Positions 18,555 through 25,621 of a stretch of 64,000 bases of DNA are shown piece after piece. Location: contig CAZTNC010000006.1 in the NCBI GenBank assembly GCA_964614915.1, positions 47,549 to 111,548 on the forward strand, given 5' to 3'. The DNA is from WTFY01 sp964614915. Its GTDB lineage: Bacteria; Pseudomonadota; Gammaproteobacteria; UBA4575. A program made the translations under genes and the position numbers. Below the pieces are notes generated by a model that saw nothing but the letters and a program-made list of their open reading frames with translations, had not been told where the DNA came from and ran no database searches. Numbering within the stretch: position 1 is the first letter of the stretch; each line of letters begins with the position of its first letter.

Positions 18555-19991
18555 ATGGAAAGCCTGAATGCCGATGTGCTTCTAGCCCTGCCCGAAGTTT
18601 TCATGCTGGCCGCAGCCTCGGTGGTGTTGCTGATCGGCCTCTATACCGGCAGGGCCAGCGAGACACTGGCCTATGTATTGAGCCTCGCAGCGCTGATCAC
18701 CACTGCGGTGCTGGTGTATTCCACACCCGCATCCAGGGAGTCGTTTGCCTTCGGGGGGATGTATCTGAATGACCCGCTGGCCCAGGCGATCAAGCTGTTT
18801 GCCTGTGTGACGGTGGCCGCAGTGATGATGTACGCACGTCCTTACCTGCAACGGCGCGCCAACCTCAGTGCAGAGTTTTACGCCCTCGGGCTGTTTGCCA
18901 CCCTGGGAACCCTGGTGATGGCCTCGGCACATAATTTTGTATTGATCTATCTGGGGCTCGAGCTGTTGTCCCTGTGCCTGTATGCCCTGGTCGCGTTCGT
19001 GAGGGACTCCAGGGATGCGAGCGAGGCCGCCATCAAGTATTTCGTCCTGGGCGCGATCGCCTCGGGCATGCTGCTGTACGGCATGTCGATCATGTACGGG
19101 TTGACTGGCAGCCTGGATCTGGCCGAGATCAATGCCTACCTTGGACAAGCGGATGCCAACCGCATCGCCCTCATATTCGCGCTGGCCTTTATCGTGGTGG
19201 GTCTGGCCTTCAAGTTTGGTGCGGTGCCTTTCCACATGTGGGTCCCGGACGTCTACCAGGGAGCGCCCACGGCAATTACCCTTTTCATTGCAACCATGCC
19301 GAAACTGGCGGCGTTCGTCATGGCCATCCGCCTGCTGAACTATGGCTTGCAGGAACTGCTCGTGGACTGGCAGCAGATGCTGATGGTGCTGACGGTGTTG
19401 TCCGTGGTATTCGGCAACGTGATTGCTATTGCGCAAAGCAATATCAAGCGCATGCTGGCCTATTCGGCCATCTCCCATATCGGTTTTATCTTGCTTGGGA
19501 TCCTGCCGGGCACTGACTTTGGTTATGCCGCAGCCCTGTTCTACACAGTGATCTACGTGCTGATGGCTGCCGGAACTTTCGGTGTACTGATTTTGCTTGG
19601 TAACCGTGAGCGGGAAATGGACCAGCTTGTGGACCTGAAGGGCCTGGGAAAAATCAGCCCGTGGTTTGCCCTGATCATGCTGGTGCTGATGTTTTCCATG
19701 GCAGGGGTACCGCTGACGGTGGGCTTTTACGCCAAGCTCTATATTCTGCAAAGCCTGGTGTACGAGGGCTGGTTGTGGGTGGCGGTTCTGGCTGTGGTGA
19801 TGTCCGTAGTTGGAGCGTTTTATTACCTGCGCGTGGTGAAATACATGTATTTCGATGAGGCGGATGTCACGTTCCAGGTACAGCCCTCGGGACTTGCACA
19901 AACGGTTTTGTCGGTGAACGGCCTGCTGGTGGTTGTGCTGTTCATTTTCCCGAATGGCCTGCTTAACTATTGCGTGCAAGTACTGGGTTGA
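18555..19991 (+). CDS. nuoN: NADH-quinone oxidoreductase subunit N
   Basis: 478 residues; third antiporter-like subunit and last gene of the nuo operon. The channel Lys is in KFGAVPFHMWVPDVYQGAPT and the membrane Glu in LIYLGLELLSLCLYAL. It begins two bases after nuoM ends. All fourteen nuo genes are present, in order and intact. Confidence 0.97.
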   Translation: MESLNADVLLALPEVFMLAAASVVLLIGLYTGRASETLAYVLSLAALITTAVLVYSTPASRESFAFGGMYLNDPLAQAIKLFACVTVAAVMMYARPYLQRRANLSAEFYALGLFATLGTLVMASAHNFVLIYLGLELLSLCLYALVAFVRDSRDASEAAIKYFVLGAIASGMLLYGMSIMYGLTGSLDLAEINAYLGQADANRIALIFALAFIVVGLAFKFGAVPFHMWVPDVYQGAPTAITLFIATMPKLAAFVMAIRLLNYGLQELLVDWQQMLMVLTVLSVVFGNVIAIAQSNIKRMLAYSAISHIGFILLGILPGTDFGYAAALFYTVIYVLMAAGTFGVLILLGNREREMDQLVDLKGLGKISPWFALIMLVLMFSMAGVPLTVGFYAKLYILQSLVYEGWLWVAVLAVVMSVVGAFYYLRVVKYMYFDEADVTFQVQPSGLAQTVLSVNGLLVVVLFIFPNGLLNYCVQVLG

Positions 19992-20039
19992 GGGCTGCCA
20001 TCCAGACCTGTGCCAGTGGCCTGCACGCAGACCACGCAC

Positions 20040-20068
20040 TTGAGATGTAGGGCCTGAATCAGTACACT
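20040..20068 (+). promoter_or_regulatory. Promoter of the initiator tRNA gene
   Basis: TTGAGA (20040-20045), a 17-base spacer and TACACT (20063-20068), followed by a C-rich discriminator. The predicted start near 20075 is five bases before the tRNA. Good sigma-70-type match; the C-rich discriminator differs from the G+C box of classic stable-RNA promoters only in strand composition. Confidence 0.6.
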
Positions 20069-20079
20069 TCTCCCCCTGA

Positions 20080-20156
20080 TGCGGGGTGGAGCAGTCTGGC
20101 AGCTCGTCGGGCTCATAACCCGAAGGTCGCAGGTTCAAATCCTGCCCCCGCTACCA
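20080..20156 (+). tRNA. Initiator tRNA-fMet (anticodon CAT)
   Basis: Cloverleaf with anticodon stem TCGGG/CCCGA around CTCATAA: the three G:C pairs next to the loop are the initiator hallmark. T arm GCAGG-TTCAAAT-CCTGC; encoded CCA at 20154-20156. The acceptor aligns as T1-GCGGGG with CCCCGC-T72, so position 1:72 is unpaired, as required for formylation, but as T:T rather than the C:A of E. coli. In many relatives this tRNA sits directly upstream of rimP-nusA; here ribBA and two other genes lie between. Confidence 0.95.
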
Positions 20157-20162
20157 AATCCA

Positions 20163-20186
20163 AAGCCGTCTTCAGGACGGCTTTTT
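20163..20186 (+). terminator. Intrinsic terminator after tRNA-fMet
   Basis: Perfect 8-bp stem AAGCCGTC (20163-20170) / GACGGCTT (20176-20183) with loop TTCAG, running into TTTTT. It ends the tRNA transcript before the ribBA promoter. Confidence 0.85.
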
Positions 20187-20448
20187 CACTTCATATCCGT
20201 CCATTTCAGCTTTCGCCAAAAGGCAGGCTACACCTGGGACATGGGGCTTTTTGATACACTTTCACAAAATGTGCCGATATAATCGGCCCCCAAGGAGTAC
20301 AGGGGCAGAATGCGTGAGGTTACGGGCGTACCCGGATATGGAAAGCGTGACCTGGAGAGGGGACATTGTGGGTATGGTCGAGCAGAAAGGAAGTTTATTA
20401 AGATGCCAGCTACCGGATGCACAGCAGAAGAGATGAGGGATACGGGTC
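20187..20448 (+). promoter_or_regulatory. Promoter and long leader of ribBA
   Basis: A perfect TATAAT lies at 20278-20283; no good -35 sits 17 bases upstream (TACACT is nearest), and TTGATA lies 21 bases away. The implied leader of about 160 bases is long for a simple transcript. I looked for the FMN-riboswitch core (AGGGUGGGU and GAYCGGCGGU-type segments) and did not find it. No other riboswitch class is recognised. Confidence 0.4.
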
Positions 20449-21687
20449 ATGTCGACTAAAGAGCCAATCAGTTTCAGCACCATACCGGAAGCACTGGTCG
20501 AGCTGAGGCGCGGAAATGTCATCATCGTGGTGGATGACGATAACCGTGAAAACGAGGGTGATTTTGTCGGAGCCGCCGACAAATGCACCCCGGACATGAT
20601 CAATTTCATGGCCACCGAGGGACGCGGGCTGATCTGTACTGCGATCACGGAGCAGCGTGCCGAAGAAATCGGCCTGAAGCTGATGGTGCCCCAGGGTGAA
20701 AATGATTCACTGCACACGACCTCCTTTACGGTGTCTGTGGATTTCAAACACGGCACCACCACGGGAATCTCGACAGCCGATCGTGCAAAGACCGTGAAGG
20801 CCTTGGCGGACTCGAACATCACCCAAGAGGACTTTTCGCGACCAGGCCATATTTTCCCACTGAGGGCAGTCGATGGCGGAGTGTTCCAGAGAGAAGGACA
20901 CACCGAGGCAGCCGTTGACCTGATGGGCCTGGCCGGCATGCGCAAGGCCGGTGTGCTGTGCGAGGTTCTGAAGGAAGATGGCTCGATGGCCAGGCTGCCT
21001 GACCTGATGGAGATTGCCGAGCGGTTTTCTTTGAAAATCATCGCGATCAAGGACCTGATCCGCTACAAGCTTCGTTTTGAGTCCCGGGTAGAGCGCGTCG
21101 TCACCGTTCAGCTTCCAACACGATGGGGCGAGTTCGAGTTGATCGCCTTTCGCGACAACCTGACCGGCAAGGAGCACCTGGCGCTGGTCAAGGGATCATG
21201 GGACAAGGATGACGATGTGCTGGTGAGGATACACTCCGAGTGCCTGACCGGGGATGTGTTCGGGTCCTCCCGGTGTGATTGCGGCGACCAGATCCAAACT
21301 GCCATGAAAGTGATCCAGGAACATGACTGTGGGGTGGTGCTCTACATGAGGGAAGAAGGCCGGGGCATCGGCCTGGTCAACAAGCTGAAGGCGTATTCAT
21401 TGCAGGAGTGCGGTTTCGATACGGTGCAGGCAAACCGCGCCCTGGGGTTTGATGCCGATGAAAGAGACCACTCAGTGGCTGCCCACATATTGCATGCATT
21501 GCATATAGAGCGCGTGCAATTGCTGACCAACAACCCGAACAAATGCAGCTGGATTGAGAATTTCGGCATCAAGCTGGTTCGGCGTATTCCCATACTGTCG
21601 TATACCAATAACCAGTTTCGCAAGAAGTACCTGAAGAGCAAGCAGGAGAAATTGGGCCACATCATCACCATGGACACGAAGGAATAG
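20449..21687 (+). CDS. ribBA: Bifunctional 3,4-dihydroxy-2-butanone 4-phosphate synthase / GTP cyclohydrolase II
   Basis: 412 residues, two domains. Residues 1-~205 are DHBP synthase, with the acidic metal loop VVDDDNRENEGDF and the phosphate site STADRAKT. Residues ~210-400 are GTP cyclohydrolase II, with all three zinc cysteines in ECLTGDVFGSSRCDCGDQ and the catalytic segment REEGRGIGLVNKLKAY. In some gammaproteobacteria the second half is degenerate; here both halves look active. Together they make the two precursors of riboflavin. It lies upstream of an FMN-dependent monooxygenase gene, which may benefit from local flavin supply. Confidence 0.95.
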   Translation: MSTKEPISFSTIPEALVELRRGNVIIVVDDDNRENEGDFVGAADKCTPDMINFMATEGRGLICTAITEQRAEEIGLKLMVPQGENDSLHTTSFTVSVDFKHGTTTGISTADRAKTVKALADSNITQEDFSRPGHIFPLRAVDGGVFQREGHTEAAVDLMGLAGMRKAGVLCEVLKEDGSMARLPDLMEIAERFSLKIIAIKDLIRYKLRFESRVERVVTVQLPTRWGEFELIAFRDNLTGKEHLALVKGSWDKDDDVLVRIHSECLTGDVFGSSRCDCGDQIQTAMKVIQEHDCGVVLYMREEGRGIGLVNKLKAYSLQECGFDTVQANRALGFDADERDHSVAAHILHALHIERVQLLTNNPNKCSWIENFGIKLVRRIPILSYTNNQFRKKYLKSKQEKLGHIITMDTKE

Positions 21688-21710
21688 CCTGTTTGCGAAA
21701 CGGGATTTTT
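21688..21710 (+). terminator. Terminator after ribBA
   Basis: Stem CCTGTTT (21688-21694) / AAACGGG (21698-21704) with one G:T pair and loop GCG, followed by ATTTTT. It starts right after the ribBA stop codon. Confidence 0.65.
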
Positions 21711-21861
21711 CCTCAGCATCCAGGATCAGGCTGCAGCAGACGCATACAGGGAGTACCGGTCATCCCGGACAGCCTGTTTTGATTTCCAGAACAGCGCGTA
21801 CATCAGTCTACCCGGTACGTTCAGTTGCACAGGCATACTCAATCCGATTATGAGTTAAGAC

Positions 21862-23034
21862 ATGGCTAAATATCCCAAGCTACTGTCAAATGCTGAAAAC
21901 CCGCTGAAGCCCCCGGCGTGGCTGGAGTCGGACCAGGTCGAGTTTGCCTACTGGCTGCCGAATGTCTCAGGGGGCCAGGTCATCACCAACCTGCCGATGG
22001 AGACGGACTGGTCACCCGAGGCGAACATTCGCTATGCGCAGGATGCAGAAGCTTCCGGGTTTGCAATGGGGCTTGCACAAACCCGGTGGTTGTCGGGCTA
22101 TGGTGCCGACCACCAGCTTGAGGCATTCACGATCGCCAATACCGTTTTACAGCATACCCAGACCCTGGAAGTGATCACGGCCTGTCATCCCGGCCTGTGG
22201 CATCCCGCCATCGTGGCAAAGATGCAGGCTTCTCTAGACTGCTGCGTGCAGGGAAGGACGTCAATCAACATTGCCAGCGGCTGGTTCAAGGAAGAGTACA
22301 CCGGGTATGGGTTGCCCTGGCTGGAGCATACCGAACGTTACCGCAGGTCCGAGGAGTTCATTCGTATCCTGAAGGGCATGTGGACGCAGGACAAGCTCAC
22401 CTTTTACGGCGACTTCTACCAGATCAACGGAGTGACCATGCTGCCCAAGCCGCTGCACCGTGTCGTGGTGTTCCAGGGAGGCAACTCCAAGGATGCGAGA
22501 AGGATGGCAGGGCATGTAGCCGACGTGCTGTTCATGAACGGCAACACCAACAAGGGCTTCAGGGAGATCATCGAGGATTCGAAAGCTGCGGCGGTTGAAT
22601 CCGGCCGGGACCCGGATGAAGTCAGGTTCGGATGCAACGGGTTTTGCATCGTTCGTGACACCATGGAAGAGGCGGCCGACACACTTCGGGATATCATTAT
22701 GAATGCGGATGTCAAGGCGGTAAAAAGTTATGGGGAAGCCGTCAAGCAGGCAGGGCGCTCCTCCAAGGAAGGTGAGGGGATGTGGACAAACTCCACCTTT
22801 GAGGACCTGATCCAGTACAACGACGGCTTCAAGACGGGGCTGATTGGTACGCCGGAATCCGTGGCCGACCGGATCATTGAGCTCAAGCAGCTTGGCATCA
22901 AGGTCATTCTGACCGGGTACCTGCATTACGACTGGGAGCTCAGGCAGTTCGGCGAGAAGGTCATTCCGCTGGTCCGCGAAAAAGAAGAAGACCTTCGCAA
23001 GGGCAAAATGCCCGGCAAGAAGAAGTCCGCCTAG
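21862..23034 (+). CDS. LLM-class FMN-dependent monooxygenase, SfnG (dimethyl sulfone monooxygenase)-like
   Basis: 390 residues of the bacterial-luciferase-like TIM barrel. The N terminus VEFAYWLPNVSGGQVI, the stretch INIASGWFKEEYTGYG, LEHTERYRRSEEFIR and the phosphate/flavin segment VVFQGGNSKDARRMAG closely resemble the SfnG family, which uses FMNH2 and O2 to cleave dimethyl sulfone to methanesulfinate and formaldehyde. The specific substrate is inference; the family assignment is firm. Relative to SfnG there is an N-terminal extension of ~25 residues and a Lys-rich tail (KGKMPGKKKSA). No flavin reductase gene is adjacent. It probably forms a two-gene unit with the small gene at 23064; ribBA upstream ends in its own terminator. 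Confidence 0.8.
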   Translation: MAKYPKLLSNAENPLKPPAWLESDQVEFAYWLPNVSGGQVITNLPMETDWSPEANIRYAQDAEASGFAMGLAQTRWLSGYGADHQLEAFTIANTVLQHTQTLEVITACHPGLWHPAIVAKMQASLDCCVQGRTSINIASGWFKEEYTGYGLPWLEHTERYRRSEEFIRILKGMWTQDKLTFYGDFYQINGVTMLPKPLHRVVVFQGGNSKDARRMAGHVADVLFMNGNTNKGFREIIEDSKAAAVESGRDPDEVRFGCNGFCIVRDTMEEAADTLRDIIMNADVKAVKSYGEAVKQAGRSSKEGEGMWTNSTFEDLIQYNDGFKTGLIGTPESVADRIIELKQLGIKVILTGYLHYDWELRQFGEKVIPLVREKEEDLRKGKMPGKKKSA

Positions 23035-23063
23035 CGGACCTTCCCAGTCAATAGGTATTTAAT

Positions 23064-23372
23064 ATGCCTGCAAGAGCTGAACCTAAGTATAAAAAGCTGC
23101 AGCAAGTGGTTGATTCAGAAACCTATCGGACAGATACATCCACGCTGCTGGCATACGATGAAACGGCTGGAAAATTCCTCTTTCGTGCGCTGAACTCCAA
23201 CTACTTCGTGCAAAGTGATGGCGATGAAAGCATCGAGGTGCTGGAGGCGGATGAGGCGGAAAGGGTCTACGACAGTATGCCCGCCAAGCATGTCACCAGC
23301 ATCGTTGCTGCGTTTCCCAAGTATCACGGGGGGATCGGGTTGGACACCTACACCAACCTGTATGATGACTGA
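23064..23372 (+). CDS. Small uncharacterised protein downstream of the SfnG-like gene
   Basis: 102 residues, acidic, with no signal peptide or membrane segment. I do not recognise a domain. It begins 29 bp after the SfnG-like gene in the same direction, so the two are probably cotranscribed. The C-terminal half (VLEADEAERVYDSMPAKHV and AFPKYHGGIGLDTYTNLYDD) looks like a compact globular protein. It could be an accessory of the monooxygenase; that is inference from position only. Confidence 0.6.
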   Translation: MPARAEPKYKKLQQVVDSETYRTDTSTLLAYDETAGKFLFRALNSNYFVQSDGDESIEVLEADEAERVYDSMPAKHVTSIVAAFPKYHGGIGLDTYTNLYDD

Positions 23373-23479
23373 GACCGCCCGGGCTGCCTCCTGGAGGCAG
23401 GGATTTTCGCGCTAAATCACGGCGCGGACCACCGGAATTTGTTCCTGGCGGTGGACTTGCCGCAAGCTTGGCAATCCTC

Positions 23480-23508
23480 TTGATGTTTAGAACATTCTTA
23501 CCTATACT
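23480..23508 (+). promoter_or_regulatory. Promoter of the rimP-nusA-infB operon
   Basis: TTGATG (23480-23485), exactly 17 bases, TATACT (23503-23508). Predicted start near 23515, about 73 bases before rimP. This is a good sigma-70-type match, and it gives the operon its own start site now that the initiator tRNA is not directly upstream. Confidence 0.65.
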
Positions 23509-23554
23509 GGCCCATCTGGATGACATATAAGTCATTGTTTGGTCAAGAATTTGG

Positions 23555-23578
23555 AGGGGCCCTGGATGGGCCTTTTTT
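23555..23578 (+). terminator. Intrinsic terminator in the rimP leader (candidate attenuator)
   Basis: Stem GGCCC (23558-23562) / GGGCC (23568-23572) with loop TGGAT, extendable by two G:T pairs and one A:T pair, followed by TTTTTTAT. It lies between the operon promoter and the rimP start codon at 23588, so transcripts must read through it to express rimP, nusA and infB. NusA affects termination at such hairpins, which makes autoregulation plausible. Confidence 0.65.
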
Positions 23579-23587
23579 ATTGGACGA

Positions 23588-24070
23588 ATGAATTTGTACA
23601 GAGATCCGTTCGGTATAGTGCCCATCGTCGAGCCGGTGGTTTCCGGCATGGGCTACCAATTCTGGGGACTGGATTGCCAGACCGGTCACAGGACAGCCCA
23701 GGTGCGGGTGTACATCGATCGTGAGAAAGGCGTGACGCTGGACGATTGCTCACAGGTGAGCGAACAGCTGAGTGCCGTGTTGGATGTAGAGGATCCGATC
23801 CATATGCCCTATACCCTGGAGATATCGTCTCCCGGGATTAACCGGTTGTTGTTCAGTGTTGACCAGATGCAGGATGCGGTGGGAAGCAAAGTGAGAGTCA
23901 AGACATCCTGGCCAGTTGAAGGACGAAGAAATTTCAGAGGTTTTCTGGAGAGCGTTGAGGACGAGCATGTCAGGATCAGAATACAGGGGGATACATCATT
24001 CACGGTCCCACTGAACGCCGTAATGAATGTGAAGCTGGATGTGGAAATAGAATTTTGTGATCAATCGTGA
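23588..24070 (+). CDS. rimP: Ribosome maturation factor RimP
   Basis: 160 residues. RimP helps 30S subunit maturation in the cytoplasm. Family features are IVEPVVSGMGYQFWGLDC at the N terminus, the VYIDREKGVTLDDCSQVSEQ region, and LEISSPGINRLL before the C-terminal Sm-like domain. The ATG lies only ten bases after the leader terminator and has a weak ribosome site (GGACG). It is followed by nusA, the universal order. Confidence 0.95.
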   Translation: MNLYRDPFGIVPIVEPVVSGMGYQFWGLDCQTGHRTAQVRVYIDREKGVTLDDCSQVSEQLSAVLDVEDPIHMPYTLEISSPGINRLLFSVDQMQDAVGSKVRVKTSWPVEGRRNFRGFLESVEDEHVRIRIQGDTSFTVPLNAVMNVKLDVEIEFCDQS

Positions 24071-24081
24071 GTGAACTGTCT

Positions 24082-25587
24082 ATGAACAAAGAGATTTTGC
24101 TGGTGGTCGATACAGTTTCGAACGAGAAAGGCGTCGACAAGGAGATTATCTTTGAGGCGATCGAGGCCGCACTTGCCACGGCAACACGAAAAAAGCATGG
24201 CCTTGAAATGGATGTGCGTGTAGCAATTGACCGGGAGTCGGGAGATTACGAAGCTTTCCGGCGCTGGCTGGTCGTGGATGATGAGGATCCGGAATTTGAG
24301 TCGCCCGAAAGGCAGACACTGTACAGCTATGCGATCAGCGAACACCCGGAAATCGAAATCGGCCAGTACATCGAGGTGCCCATCGAGTCGGTAGCCTTCG
24401 GGCGGATCTCTGCGCATACGGCCAAACAGGTGATTGTGCAGAAAGTGCGGGAAGCTGAACGGTCCCAGGTGGTTGATGCGTTCAAGGATCGGGTCGGCGA
24501 ATTGATCATGGGGGTGGTCAAGCGGGTGGACCATTCCGGGACCTACGTGGACCTCGGCGGAAATGCGGAGGGTTTTATCCCGCGTGAGCAGATGGTGCCG
24601 AGAGAGGCTGTGCGCCCGGGAGACCGGGTCCGGGCTTATTTGCGTGAGGTTTGTGAGGAGCCCCGGGGCCCGCAACTGTTTCTGACACGCACCGCGCCTG
24701 AGTTCCTGATCGAACTGGTTAAGCTGGAAGTGCCCGAGGTCGGGCAGGGCCTGATCGATGTGCTGTCGGCGGCGCGTGATCCCGGGTTGCGTGCGAAAAT
24801 CTCGGTCAAGTCGAACGATATGCATCTTGATCCCGTCGGCGCCTGCGTCAGCATGCGTGGTTCGCGCGTGCAGTCCATTTCCAATGAACTGGCCGGCGAG
24901 CGGATCGACATCATTCTCTGGGATGAGAATCCGGCCCAGTTTGTCATCAATGCCATGTCTCCTGCGGTGGTGACGTCCATCGTTGTGGATGAGGACAAGC
25001 GCAGCATGGACATCGCGGTGGATGATGAAAAACTTTCCCAGGCGATCGGGCGGGGTGGGCAGAATGTAAAGCTTGCCAGCCAGCTGACGGGCTGGGAGTT
25101 GAACGTGATGACAGAAGGTCAGGCCGAAGAGAAAAGCGAGGCCGAAACGCGCCAGCTGGTGGACATGTTCATGTCGCAGCTGGATGTCGACGAGGAAGTG
25201 GCCGTGATCCTCGTGCAGGAAGGTTTTTCCAGTGTCGAGGAAATTGCCTACGTGCCACCGAAAGAACTGGTCGAGGTCGAGGAGTTTGATGAGGAGATCG
25301 TGGAAGAGCTGCGAAAGCGTGCACGGGATGTCTTGCTGACCACGGCCATTGCCACGGAAGAGAAATTTGCGGATGTCGAACCATCGGCGGACCTGCTGAA
25401 CATGGAAGGCATGGACAAGGATCTGGCATTTGAACTTGCCTGCAGGGGGATCTCGACGATGGAGGAGCTGGCTGAGCAGTCCATCGATGACCTGCTGGAT
25501 ATTGAGGGGCTCGATTCAGAGCGCGCGGGCGCACTGATCATGCTTGCACGTGCCCCCTGGTTTGCCAACGAGGGTGCTACCCGGTAA
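24082..25587 (+). CDS. nusA: Transcription termination/antitermination protein NusA
   Basis: 501 residues from the ATG at 24082, which gives the canonical MNKEILLVVDTVSNEK; an in-frame GTG at 24067 overlaps the rimP stop and would add five residues. Order of domains: RNA-polymerase-binding N domain (1-~125), S1 domain (~135-200, VKRVDHSGTYVDLGG), KH1 and KH2 (AIGRGGQNVKLASQL), then two acidic repeats at the C terminus ending in LARAPWFANEGATR. The acidic repeats are typical of Gammaproteobacteria. NusA modulates pausing, termination and antitermination. Confidence 0.97.
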   Translation: MNKEILLVVDTVSNEKGVDKEIIFEAIEAALATATRKKHGLEMDVRVAIDRESGDYEAFRRWLVVDDEDPEFESPERQTLYSYAISEHPEIEIGQYIEVPIESVAFGRISAHTAKQVIVQKVREAERSQVVDAFKDRVGELIMGVVKRVDHSGTYVDLGGNAEGFIPREQMVPREAVRPGDRVRAYLREVCEEPRGPQLFLTRTAPEFLIELVKLEVPEVGQGLIDVLSAARDPGLRAKISVKSNDMHLDPVGACVSMRGSRVQSISNELAGERIDIILWDENPAQFVINAMSPAVVTSIVVDEDKRSMDIAVDDEKLSQAIGRGGQNVKLASQLTGWELNVMTEGQAEEKSEAETRQLVDMFMSQLDVDEEVAVILVQEGFSSVEEIAYVPPKELVEVEEFDEEIVEELRKRARDVLLTTAIATEEKFADVEPSADLLNMEGMDKDLAFELACRGISTMEELAEQSIDDLLDIEGLDSERAGALIMLARAPWFANEGATR

Positions 25588-25621
25588 AGGAAGGTCTGAA
25601 CTGACGCGATAAACGATCACT

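Noticed and set aside
725..20041. CCACGCACTT upstream of glmM (725-734) and tRNA-fMet (20032-20041), with CTGCGCACTT upstream of tpiA (2202-2211).
   Set aside because: A 10-base match is expected by chance several times in a window of this size, and its position relative to the genes varies.
18582..20138. A 518-codon frame on the minus strand opposite nuoN.
   Set aside because: It is rich in Gln and His with no domain, and lies opposite a fully conserved NuoN; it is a by-product of codon bias. Similar long antisense frames opposite nuoD and glmM were dismissed for the same reason.
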